Positions 8,467-18,436 of a DNA stretch of 31,300 nt are shown here, one piece after another. Made by a program: the position numbers and the translations under genes. This stretch comes from Candolleomyces eurysporus (taxonomy: Eukaryota; Basidiomycota; Agaricomycetes; Agaricales; Psathyrellaceae): contig JANBPK010001121.1 of the NCBI GenBank assembly GCA_027579435.1, positions 1 to 31,300 on the forward strand, written 5' to 3'. Every line of letters starts with the position of its first letter. Within the stretch, counting starts at the first letter, position 1. Below the pieces are notes generated by a model, which was not told where the DNA came from, searched no databases, and saw nothing but the letters and a program-made list of their open reading frames with translations.

Positions 8467-10402
8467 ATGTCCACGAAACACACATACACTCCCCCATCTA
8501 GCACTCTTCGAGCACAGGAGACCGACTACTACTTCTGTCGCCTGCCATCCGCGCCCAAGTTGGTCGCAAGGTCAGACTCGTCCACTCGCCCCTGGCGTAA
8601 ACTCCGTGACCCATGGCCAGAATATCATCAATTCACCAACATCGGGCGCCATGAAGGCCTTGTATCCTTCTGGCTCAACTCCTCAAAGAGAGAAGAGCTG
8701 GTCAATCTCCTGGACTCCAGGTCTGTGCAGTTTACGAGTATCGATCCTGTCAAGGTTATCGAACCTAGGAGGGATATATGGAGCGACCCCGTCACCACCC
8801 ATCGAGCTATGGCTATTGCTGTCAAGCCGGGCACGCTCTCTCGCGAAGACGGTGCTGAGGTTGTAGTGGAATGCAAGGCCCTGCTAGAGAGGCACGGCAT
8901 CCATGATGTCGAGTTCGTCATCCGGGAGGCTGAGTGTTTTTCGGGTGTGGGACCTAAATTTCCGGAACCTGCAGAGTTTGCAAACGCAGCTGTCGAACTC
9001 CGAATCCCAGTCTCTTCTACACTTGGAACTGCGATATCGTCGACGAGCGCTCCCGATGGTGCTGGTACTCGGGGATTCTACGTTGCTAGCGAAGACGACC
9101 CTTCGAAGCTTTACTTCCTCACCTGCCGCCACGTCGTCTTCCCGTCCAGCTCGAACGTGGAGCAGAATGCGGAGTACGAATATCCCACCAAAGCTGGCAG
9201 TCTCGAACCGTGCATCGGCGTCATCCAGCCTCCCGCTGGAACCTTGCAATGCGTCAAAGAAGGCGGTTTGAAGAAGATCAAACGTTTGGAGGACATTGTA
9301 GCCTCCTATCAGAGGGAAGCTGGGGCGCTGGAGGGAAAGCGGTGGCAAAAGAAATTAAAGGAGACGACCAGATGGGAACTCGAAGACCATCAAAAGAAAC
9401 TCGAAGCGTTCAAGAAGGAACTCGATGCCTTGGAAGCTTGGGGGGATGAGTCCGACCGGGTTATCGGCCATGTCGTCTATTCCCCGCCCATCACCACCTG
9501 TGGCTCCGCGCCCTCAGACCACGACTCTAACGACAACAAGTTCATCCTCGATGTGTGCGTCTGCGAACTGGACCCGACGAAGCTCGGTTCCAACAACTTC
9601 TTGGGCAACGTGGTCGACCTCGGAGGGGATGGTGATCCATATACATTGGTCAAGATCATTAGCCGCCATAAGCTCAAGCGCAGCATAAACTACGATGACA
9701 TGCGACTCCTAAAGCTGGAGGGGTTCACTCCCATTGACGAGATGGTCAATCCCACGACGACAGACGTAGGAGGCGGCGACGACTATCTTCGGGTGGGCAA
9801 GAGAGGAGGGGCGACCGGACTCACGTTCGGCAAGGCCAATAATCTACCTTCGCTCCGAACCTACGACTTCTCTTCGTTAGATGGCACTGCTTCTACGACG
9901 AAGTTCAGGGCATTGGAGTGGGGTGTTTTCCCGCCTGAGCCTGAGCCTCGTGGCCCACCGATCGAGGAATATTTCTCCGCTGGAGGCGATTCGGGCGCTA
10001 CTGTGTTTGACGTCGAGAATAGGATCGTTGGTATGTTGACGGGTGGCTCTGGGACGAGGGATTATGTTGATATCGCGTATGTGATGCCGGGAGAGTCTAT
10101 TGTTGAAGAGATCGGTAGGAGGTGGAAGAGGGTAAATCTCAATGTTCTCCGTGGGTGAGGAGATCCGAGTCTATTATCTCTCCCACTCTCGTTCAGGTTG
10201 CTTCATCCTCCTTTGCTTGACTTATTCTGTAATTTTTGCCACTCTTTGGTAGTACTTTAGTTGCTTGGTAATGTAGTACCTACGTATACGTCGACTTAGT
10301 ACGCGTCTTTTCTTTTATTTGCAGTCGTAATAGGCTCTATTTTATCTGTCTGTTCATGAAAGTACCTGGGGGCCAGGAATGGTCAAGAATCTATTCATGC
10401 AG
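8382..10402 (+). repeat. Right arm of ~2 kb inverted repeat (P2)
   Basis: Reverse-complement counterpart of 6150-8125 and direct repeat of the following P3 unit (about 10503-12470). Homology covers the 5' element, the whole protease gene and the A/T-rich 3' flank with TGGTAATGTAGTACCTA. Together the three copies show one inverted and one direct duplication. Confidence 0.8.
8428..10158 (+). CDS. Intracellular PA-clan serine protease P2
   Basis: Single-exon paralog of P1. The open frame starts at 8428 (576 aa), but the ATG at 8467 gives MSTKHTYTPP, which aligns with the starts of P1 and P3, so 563 aa is the preferred product. Counting from 8467, the triad is His222 (TCRHVVFP), Asp362 (FILDVCVCELD) and Ser509 (SAGGDSGATVF). 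The charged probable coiled coil between His and Asp is kept, as is the C-terminal IAYVMPGESIVEEI. No signal peptide is seen. Differences from P1 are mostly scattered substitutions (for example GSNNFLGN in place of DAGNFLGN), which suggests the copy has stayed under constraint. It is the most clearly intact protease in the window. The role is inferred as for P1. Confidence 0.87.
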   Translation: MESETDSLSHSPSMSTKHTYTPPSSTLRAQETDYYFCRLPSAPKLVARSDSSTRPWRKLRDPWPEYHQFTNIGRHEGLVSFWLNSSKREELVNLLDSRSVQFTSIDPVKVIEPRRDIWSDPVTTHRAMAIAVKPGTLSREDGAEVVVECKALLERHGIHDVEFVIREAECFSGVGPKFPEPAEFANAAVELRIPVSSTLGTAISSTSAPDGAGTRGFYVASEDDPSKLYFLTCRHVVFPSSSNVEQNAEYEYPTKAGSLEPCIGVIQPPAGTLQCVKEGGLKKIKRLEDIVASYQREAGALEGKRWQKKLKETTRWELEDHQKKLEAFKKELDALEAWGDESDRVIGHVVYSPPITTCGSAPSDHDSNDNKFILDVCVCELDPTKLGSNNFLGNVVDLGGDGDPYTLVKIISRHKLKRSINYDDMRLLKLEGFTPIDEMVNPTTTDVGGGDDYLRVGKRGGATGLTFGKANNLPSLRTYDFSSLDGTASTTKFRALEWGVFPPEPEPRGPPIEEYFSAGGDSGATVFDVENRIVGMLTGGSGTRDYVDIAYVMPGESIVEEIGRRWKRVNLNVLRG

Positions 10403-10619
10403 CATTCATGCTTGTGGACGATAGGTGCGCGTGTCGCCCTCTTCCGGAAGGCCGGTATGCAGCAAGTGAGACCCTAAGACCCTTTACTTGTACACGGTCG
10501 GAGATCCATGACTCATTTGACTCAGACTTTTATCTAATCTGAATCCTAAAACCTAAGCTTCGAGCAGAATTTGAATATCGGAAAGCTAATATACGTCTAC
10601 GCTCTCCCATTCGCCTGCC
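10159..10619. other. P2 3' flank and P3 promoter
   Basis: The first ~240 bp repeat the A/T-rich 3' flank found after P1 and P3. The part from about 10500 carries the P3 copy of the 5' element (CTAATCTGAATCCTAA) with GACTCATTTGACTCA just before it. No gene is seen. Confidence 0.55.
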
Positions 10620-12313
10620 ATGTCCACGGAACATACATACACTTCCCCACCCAGCGCTCTTCAAGCACAGGAGACCGGCTTTTACTTTTGTCGCCTGCCA
10701 TCTGCGCCTAAGTTCGTCGCAAGGTCGGACTCATCCACTCGCCCCTGGCGTCAACCCCAGAATATCATCGATTCACCAATATCGGGCGCCATGAAGGCCT
10801 TGTATCCTTCTGGCTCAACTCCTCAAAGAGAGAGGAGCTGGTCAATCTCCTGGAGTCCAGGTCTGTGCAGTTTACGAGTATCGATCCTGTCAAGGTTATC
10901 GAACCTAGGAGGGATATATGGAGCGACCCCGTCACTACCCATCGAGCTATGGCTATTGCTGTCAAGCCGGGCACGCTCTCTCGCGAAGACGGTGCTGAGG
11001 TTGTACTGGAATGCAAGGCCCTGGTAGAGAGGCACGGCATTCATGATGTCGAGTTCGTCATCCGAGAGGCTGAGTGTTTTTCGGGTGTGGGGCCTAAATT
11101 TCCGGAACCCGCAGAGTTTGCAAACGCAGCCGTCGAACTTCGAATCCCGGTCTCTTCTACACTTGGAACTGCGATATCGTCGACGAACGCTCCCGATGGT
11201 GCTGGTACTCGGGGATTCTACGTTGCTAGCGAAGACGACCCTCCGAAGCTCTACTTCCTCACCTGCCGCCACGTTGTTTTCCCGTCTAGCTCGACCGTGG
11301 AGCAGAATGTGGAATACGAATATCCTGGCAAAACTGGCAGCCTCGAACCGTGCATCGGCGTCATCCAGCCCCCCACTGGAACATTGCAATGCGTCAAAGA
11401 AGGCGGTTTGAAGAAGATCAAACAATTGGAGGACAGTGTAGCCTCCTATCAGAGAGAAGCTGCGGCGCTGGAAAGAAAGCGGTGGCAAAAGAAATTAAAG
11501 GAGACGACCCGATGGGAACTCGAAGACCACCAAAAGAAGCTCGAAGCTTTCAAGAAGGAACTTGAGGCCCTGGACGCTTGGAGCGATGAGTCCGACCGGG
11601 TTATCGGCCATGTCGTCTATTCCCCGCCCATCACCACCTGTGGCTCCGCACCGTCAAACCACGACTCTAACGGCAACGAGTTCATCCTCGATGTGTGCGT
11701 CTGCGAACTGGACCCGTCGAAACTCGGTGCTGGAAACTTTTTGGGCAACGTGGTCGACCTTGGAGGGGATGGTCGCGAATACACATTGGTCAAGTTGATC
11801 GGTCGCCATAAGCTCAAGCGCGACATGAACTACGACGACATGCGACTCCTAAAGCTGGAAGGGTTCACTCCCATTGACGAGATGGTCAATCCCACGACGA
11901 CAGATGTAGCAGATGGCAACGACTATCTTCGGGTGGGCAAGAGAGGAGGGGCGACCGGACTCACGTTCGGCAAGGCCAATAATCTACCTTCGCTCCGAAC
12001 CTACGACTTGTCTTCGTCAAATAACACCGCTTCTACGATGACTGCTTCTACGATGAAGTTCAGGGCATTGGAGTGGGGTGTTTTCCCGCCTGAGCCTGAG
12101 CCTTGGGGCCCACAGTATCGGGAAGATTTATCCGCTGGAGGCGATTCGGGCGCTACTGTGTTTGACGTCGAGAATAGGATCGTTGGTATGTTGACGGGTG
12201 GCTCTGGGACGAGGGATTATGTTGATATCGCGTATGTGATGCCGGGAGAGTCTATTGTTGAAGAGATCAGCAGGAGGTGGAAGAAGGTGAACATCAATGT
12301 TCTCCGTGGCTGA
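10620..12313 (+). pseudogene. PA-clan protease P3, frameshifted N-terminus
   Basis: The ATG at 10620 opens MSTEHTYTSPPSALQAQETG in frame with P1 and P2, but after STRPWRQ the frame is lost. Compared with P2, 18 nt after TGGCGT are replaced by 5 nt at about 10751-10755, a net loss of 13 nt. The correct frame resumes with PEYHRFTNIGRHEG and stays open to the stop, giving roughly 520 residues of homology, including His (TCRHVVFP), the charged coil, Asp (FILDVCVCELD) and Ser (SAGGDSGATVF). A short insertion of repeated TASTM lies before KFRALEW. The catalytic domain would be intact if translation began downstream, or if the deletion is an assembly error. It ends 572 bp from the convergent NACHT gene B stop, the best-preserved protease-NACHT pair. 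Confidence 0.75.
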
Positions 12314-12885
12314 GAGGATCCGAGTATACTATCTCACCCTTTCGTTTGAGTCGCTCAATCCTCCGCTGCTTGAATCATCCTTATATTTGTAATATTTTCA
12401 CCCTTTAGTAGCACTAGTACTTTCTTTGCTTGGTAATGTACCTACGTTGATTTCGTATGCGTCTTGGAGGCGAGCAATAGTCAGGAATTCATTCATGCGA
12501 AATACCTGGTCCCTTCCTCGAACTGAGATGTGTAAGACGCGATGTCATCACACTGTATCTGCCCTCGAGCTTTGCGTGCCCAGACATATTTTTATTGTGC
12601 TATTTTGCTCCGTTGAGTTTGCAGGTATACTGACACGTTTAAGCTTCGTAGTCATACGGGTGGACGTTGCCGAAGAATGTTATGCCTACAAAATCTACAG
12701 TGTTCTGTACGATAGAACAAACATGACAAACTAGAGGTATTCACAGGAATCCGAATTTAGATTGGTCTTCTGCAATCATCTCTGTACTGGTGACTGCTTG
12801 TAATCATTCTCCCACTGTTCCGCAAAGACGCTTATTACTGTAGCAGCCTCAGGCTTTCGGGCCTAAAAGTATGACAAAACTGATA
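12314..12885. repeat. Convergent protease-NACHT spacer
   Basis: This spacer separates the tails of P3 and NACHT B. Parts recur downstream of P1 (5945-6356, inverted), downstream of P5 (27885-28304), left of gene A (3260-3606) and, truncated, left of gene C (18250-18436). It must supply 3' ends for both genes. The NACHT-proximal block CAGCAGCCTCAGGCTTTCGG is nearly invariant among copies. No coding region is supported. Confidence 0.7.
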
Positions 12886-15176
12886 TCAGAGGCTGTCTCG
12901 GCGCAAGGAAGAATGACTCACTTTCAGGCGATCAGTGAAATGATGCAGAGCCCCAATCCAATCGTCGAAAGAGTAAGAAAGGTATCCCGTAAAACGGAGC
13001 AGAGGCAACAAGTTGTTGATTTTGTGCCATCCACCGTTCTCGGTGAAGCGAACGACTTCATCATCGATAGCATGGATACCGCGCAAGAAACTCGGCAGGT
13101 CCTCGACGGTTTCCATCAAAGAACGCCTATAAAGCTCTGGGAGAGGGAGCTCCTCCCACTCGGCCGGTACTAAAACAGAGGGTTATGAATCCAGCGAGTA
13201 ACGAACCAGAAGAATTACCCACGGGAGTCAAGGTCTAACGGACATTCGATGATGTGTTGCATACAGCACTTTGCGAGGTGCGTGTAAACCCGATCTTCCG
13301 GTACAAACAAGTTTTTTGCACGACTCGGAGCTTCCAAGAAGTCGGAGAAGGATTTATGGTACAGGCGTAGAGATAAATCACCACCACGACCCTTTTCAAG
13401 AGCAACAAGGGCACGGAGGTCCGAGATTAGAGTCTGTTCGGCCCCAGCTTCCAGGCAAAGCATCGCAGAGAGAAGATCTGCCGCGGGGTATGCCTGGATG
13501 GCATAATAATCAAACCCAATAGCACCCATGTGGTGCGCCTTGAATAGCAAAAGAAAGTCGCGTCCATGATGGCTATCAACAGCTTCATACGCGTTCTTTG
13601 CAGCCAGCAAAATATTGGTATAAAGCCTGTCAAGTCCCTCGAATGGTCGTGTCACTTGTCCTTCGTGTGGCGTCCAGGTGAGGAGAATCTTCAGCTGCTC
13701 CTTGGGTGAAGCTCGACGCTCCGATATGTACTTGTAGGCCGTCGCGACGTAGATGAACTGCCCAGACGCTGCTCGAACCAAGGTCTCGATGTCACCCTCG
13801 CTGAACCATTTGGAATTGCTGATGCGTAGGCCAATGTCCTCGAACCTCCTTACCAGGTATCGACGCATATCTCCAGAAGCATCGTACTTGTGACTGAGCT
13901 GTATGTGGTACGCTGCCTCGCGTAGAAACCCACCAGGTTCGAGCGCGGTGTGGATAGCCCATTCTGGCCTGCTGGCGATGAAAACACGGAATGGGAGGTC
14001 GTTGTCCAGGATGAAGTGTTTCATGGCCGCTAATAACTCTTCTTGTTGATCTTCAGCACGCCGTCGATCATCAACGTTGACCGGGGTAATGCCTGAAGTG
14101 GTGTTTGGTTCCCCAGTGCACTCGTCGAGGCCATCAATGAGAATGGCGTACGGAAAGGTCTTGCTGCCAATTTGCTGACTCCTTCGTACACTCTCTAAGG
14201 GGCGAACGATGAGTAAATCCATCTGGGATTGTAATGATCGGGAGAAAATGTGGGGATCGTGCTTCACAACAGCGGCGACGGAAGTTCGGAAGAGGTCGTG
14301 TTTTAATCCTATCTGGTAGGCGATGGTGGGGACAATGAAAGAAATGTTGTTTCGAGTGGGATCTGCCGAAGAGAGGAAGAACGCTGCGGAAAGGATATCT
14401 AACTTGGCGCAACGTGTGGCTATAGTTTGCTGCAACGCAGATTTCCCCGAACCGGCCGCCCCCGTCATGCACAGTAAGTGCTGAGGAGCGTTGGAATCTT
14501 GAATCCATTCCATGATTTCGCCAATGACTTCGACGCGAGTGTCTTCATCGCATTTCGGAGCGTCATATCGGGCCTTTGAGTCATAAAGAGCATTCGGCGC
14601 GACGTTCTTCGACAGCAGCTCCCACCCTGGAAGGTCGAGAAGGTGGCATCAATCCAATTGTTTAGTGATGTCCCATCTTCTTGGTGGAACTGACATACCA
14701 TCTATCGACCTATCACCCGGACCACCTTCTGTATTCACAGACAAATGGCAACCTTCGTAGTAGTGCATATCTCCCATTCGGAAGCCACTGGCGCCGGCAA
14801 AGAATGTCCTTGTGCCACTGTGAGCTCTCGGTACTGCGGGATTGTCTTCTGGGGGCAGCGTTGAGTGTAGCTGGTGTGGGGGTTGTGGAAGAAGGTCTCG
14901 ATTGCTGGACATCGAGAGCGCAGCACATTGTGACGAGCCGACTACGTTTTTCTCGCTCCTGGATTCACAGATCGGGGATTGAGATCCATGGCTTTGAGGA
15001 GCCAAGTCGTGCTCGGGAAGCGATAAATCGGGAACTGAGCGTGTTGAAGCTGCACTTGCGATCCTGCCTGAGTCTTGACTCGGATGACGCTCAACAGCCC
15101 TAAATCTGCCACCGCGTCGGCCGAAAAGAGAAAGGAAGCGGGACCCGAAGTGTTTCTTCTTGGACTTTGGGGGCAT
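12886..15176 (-). CDS. NACHT NTPase, tandem family gene B
   Basis: Exons are 15176-14699, 14626-13223 and 13169-12886, summing to 2166 nt (721 aa). Intron 1 (72 nt, GTATGT...TTCCAG) interrupts SIDG|GWELLSKNVAP; intron 2 (53 nt, GTGGGT...TTTTAG) joins DLDS to L-PAEWEELPLPELY. The protein starts MPPKSKKKHFGSRF, has a His/Pro/Ser-rich linker and the motif FFAGASGFRMGDMHYYEG, then the lead-in KCDEDTRVEVIGEIMEWI. NACHT carries Walker A GAAGSGKSA, Walker B YAILIDGLDEC and FRVFIASRPEW. The C-terminal exon ends KVSHSSLRRDSL. No ligand-sensing repeats follow the NACHT module, unlike the gene at 346. It is convergent with protease P3. A signalling role as a STAND switch is inferred. It contains no N bases and is a good reference copy. 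Confidence 0.9.
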
Positions 15177-15292
15177 TGTGAAGGGAAGGAAGGTAGGATG
15201 TCAGAAGGGAATGCTGTTTTACCGTGTGATGGGTTGCAGGCACGAGGCGTTCATGCATCATGCGGTGGCTGCGCACGTAGCCCAAATCTGGT

Positions 15293-15316
15293 AGACGCCC
15301 AAACTCACTGGGGTCT
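15293..15316. promoter_or_regulatory. AGACGC inverted repeat upstream of gene B
   Basis: AGACGC at 15293-15298 and an imperfect right arm GGGTCT at 15311-15316 lie 117 bp upstream of the gene B start. It is the least symmetric copy of the family element. Confidence 0.35.
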
Positions 15317-15379
15317 AGGAAAAGGTGAGGTTGATAAATAAGCTATATTGAAGTTGAGGGTCGAAGTTTAGCAGGATGA

Positions 15380-15800
15380 CGGGGCTTTGAGAGAGACGAC
15401 ATCACTCGTTCTCGGTAGAACGTCTGAGGCCACAACCGAAGCGGTCCCTGACCACCAAATTCTCCGAGTTTATGACTCGAGTCTACCCTTCTACCGAGCC
15501 CACCCTAAGATATAAGTCTGTACTTAGGTCCCTCCTCCTCGCCATCTTGCTTCCGGGCCCATCAGCGGAACCCAGTTATTTCCTCCCGGTCTAGCTATTC
15601 CCTGCCTCGATTGCCCAGGCCCCCATCACCCGGTGGCACCGTTTTATCTTGAGTGATCTTCGACCAGTCAATGGACAGGCGTACAGGCATTCGTCGTGGT
15701 AGCTGAGTACTGAGTAACCGTAGCTTGAGTCGCCGTTGTGACAAAGGGCCGTATGATTGGACTTGAGGCAGCTGTCAAAGCCATTATAGCGCGTCATTCC
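15380..15800. repeat. NACHT-upstream repeat, copy 1 (gene B)
   Basis: It shares ordered blocks with 20930-21345, 25490-25905 and 30800-31190, including CCGAGTTTATGACTCGAGTC, CTTGCTTCC and ACAGGCATTCG. It lies 0.2-0.6 kb upstream of the gene B start and is probably duplicated along with the gene. No coding region is supported. Confidence 0.7.
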
Positions 15801-16413
15801 CTTCGGGTACTTACCGAAATCTGGTTGAAAGAGACGAGAATCGCGGATGTATCGAACAGAGTTGGGGAACCCTGTGAAGAATACGGTACGTGACTATACT
15901 CGCTTTTCCGAATGCTTACGGAGGAACCTTACTGACGAGATTTGTGTGGTAGTCATTGAGCGGCATGCGATTCTAGAAGTATCTCGGAACCGTGGAGCGC
16001 CTTGAGAGCGCCCTTCTATCCCTTGCCTTTGTTGGTGCTGGCGACAGTGCCATAATAGCAACGCGTCCATGCGCTCTTCAGGATCTTGAATGTGATAGTA
16101 TTGTGGAGCCTTGCAATGTTGGTAATCTGCCGAGAATCAGTAGGGGGCAACCCTTTCGAACCCTCCTAACTTTTGTCGACAGAGGCACTCCATCTGAACG
16201 AAGCAAGAAACCCGAGTCAACCTACCGAAAGTAAGAATGAAATTATTTAGAGTCTCCCGGCCACTGCCTGAACGCAGTTCACACAGGCCCATCGAACACC
16301 GACTCTACCGACTATGGACACAATGAGCGTGGTAGACAAGTACATAAATTATCCGAGTCGGTCAGTAGGGTATTAGAAACAGACAGTTCAGAAAGTAGTC
16401 GACGCGACTTCTT
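15801..16413. other. Unassigned sequence between gene B and ABCC fragment
   Basis: No convincing gene is seen. The frame at 15992-16234 (+) has no recognisable motif. The stretch AATACGGTACGTGACTATAC resembles an intron donor context on the plus strand, but no family could be read on either side. Confidence 0.35.
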
Positions 16414-18245
16414 AAAAATGATCTTTATCTCCACTCTCATCAACCAACGCATTGAAGAAGCCTGTTTCCTTCGCTAATAGTTCCTTAGGTGGTGCAAATT
16501 CAACCTGCAAAACATCTCGAGTCAGAGGAAAGTCTATGATATCGATCTTTCATTCACTTAAAATATTACCAGCATCCAATACCATCTACAATACGAGTTT
16601 TCATCAGTTTTACACTGGAACAAGATGAGATTACTTCGGAGACTCACGATTCTGTCAGCGTCCATGATGGTTTGCAAACGATGAGCGATGGTCAATACGG
16701 TCACATCGGATCTAAGCTCTCGTCGAAGGGTATTCTGGATGACTGCGTCCGTTTCGTGGTCTAGAGACATACACCGTCAGAAAGTGCCTGCAATCCAGTG
16801 ATAAACTCAACGCCGACCTATCGCAGAGGTAGCTGAACGAGGAGGGAAGGCCGATCAGTGCATGAAATACCCAAGCCTCAAATGGATACGAACCTTCATC
16901 AAGAATTAACAACTTGGTAGACCGAACAATGGCTCGCGCAAGGGCGATAATCTGGCGTTGTCCAGCCGAAACGTTGGTCCCACCGCTTGCGATTGTGGTG
17001 TCAAGGCTAAGACGGCCCTCATCTGAGTCGCCTTGGGAAGCACATAGACCTGACGACTTCAGTGCGGCATTGAGGATAGCGTCGTCGTACTCGTCGAAAG
17101 GATCCAAGTTGTACCGCAGAGAGCCTATAAGATTGATTCAGCAGCTACTTTCTTGCCAGACATGTATCACTGACCGCTCAAAAGTTCAGGCTGGAGAAGC
17201 TGTCAGCAATAAGTACATGAACAGAGTGACGTTCACATACCGACTGAGGAATAATAGTGACATGCAAACGAAGGGCGTCGAGATTGATCTTATCCGTTGC
17301 TAATCCATCGAAGTAAACTATACCCTCGGTGATGATACCGCGCAGCAAAGCCAGCGTGAGGGTGCTCTGTTCTCGTGAAATCACAATCAAACCTGCAAGC
17401 TACTCAAACCACATACCTTTCCGCTGCCCGTGCGTCCAACAACACCAATTCGCTCGCCTGCACGGATATTGAAGGTCAAGTCGTGTAGCACAGCAGGTCC
17501 AGCCTATGGATCGATTATAGGGATCGTCCAACATAAAAAATAGATGAATAAAGAACCTTGGAGTACCGTGCAGTGAGATTCTTAACTTGGATGCCACCAT
17601 TGGTAGGCCAAGAAGCTGGAGGTTTCCCGCTCTCTGTCGGCTTCGGCTCTTGCTCGATCTCGAGGTAAGCAGCAGCCCTCTCCGTGCTGTACCGATTAGA
17701 CAGTCACAGATCAATTATTCGAGTCAACCCTTCGAAAGCGGCAGAAAAGAACGTACCTATTGGCCTCCATTTGGAACACATAGAAACTTTGAGCCATATA
17801 GAGGATAGCGGAAGTAAACTCAGCTGCACGGTTCAAGGAGAAACCGATGTTCGCAGCGCTGGTCGTGCTCGTATAGGTCAAGTACGCAGCCAAAGATGCT
17901 GTGAAAATGGCCCCGGGAGAGTCTATACGGATCCCAATCCACCTGTTGAGATCGTAATTCAATCGTAACATCCTGATGTAATGGTCGATTCTACGTCGGG
18001 ACTCAAGCTTGAAAACGTCTTGGGCTCCGTACACTCGGATCGAGACTGTGAGTGCGATGTAAGTTAAGGGGATAGCGCATAGGCGACTTGGCATTGCTAT
18101 CAACACAACGAAATTCAACAAAAGCACACTTCTGAAGGAACTAGACAATTTACTTGAGTTCTCGTTTCACCAAAAGCTGCACCTTCAAATACCGATTACC
18201 AATGAAAATACCAAGCCCAGCGATGACCAGACCAGGCAGCGTGAA
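16414..18245 (-). pseudogene. ABCC (MRP-type) transporter, 3' half only
   Basis: Exons read on the minus strand are about 18245-18155 (PIFTLPGLVIAGLG, membrane), up to 18078-17757 (SIRVYGAQDVF, YDLNRWIGIRID), 17686-17557 (AAAYLEIEQEPKP), 17503-17417 ([19 protein letters not shown], Walker A GRTGSGK), 17366-17241 (to Q-loop IIPQS), 17190-17175 (PELLSG), 17124-16894 (LRYNLDPFDE, signature VSAGQRQ, Walker B LLILDE), 16832-16818 (15-nt microexon, ATSAI), 16760-16648 (DHETDAVIQ, switch His in IAHRLQ), 16585-16570 and 16515-16414 (stop after SGDKDHF). NBD2 is complete when spliced this way. The first membrane domain, NBD1 and the start are absent, and the coding stretch between NAKSP and SIRVYG (about 18050-18090) is not readable, so the locus is taken as a truncated pseudogene. 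Intact relatives are membrane exporters of conjugates or drugs. Confidence 0.82.
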
Positions 18246-18436
18246 GATTGGGACACATCATTTACAGTGTTCTCTACCATGAACAACATGACAAACTAGA
18301 GCTATTTACCAGAATCCAACCTAATTGTATTTTTGTTTTGCATTCACCTTGAAGTCATTGTCCCACCTTTCGATAAATACGATTATCACCGCAGCAGCCT
18401 CAGGCTTTTGGGCCTAAAGATACAACAAAACTCATG
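18246..18436. repeat. Truncated convergent spacer left of gene C
   Basis: It begins abruptly at about 18250 with TTTACAGTGTTCT and ACATGACAAACTAGAG, which align with 12695-12735 and 3395-3440, and runs into the conserved CAGCAGCCTCAGGC block. Left of 18246 the sequence is ABCC, so this is the duplicon edge. Confidence 0.7.

Noticed and set aside
10865..12313. P3 as an intact gene starting at 10865
   Set aside because: That position is a GTG valine codon inside the protease; the upstream homology shows a frameshift, not a true start.
16558..16770. Simple 70-aa ABC ATPase fragment
   Set aside because: It is one exon plus retained introns of a larger ABCC NBD2 that splices cleanly.
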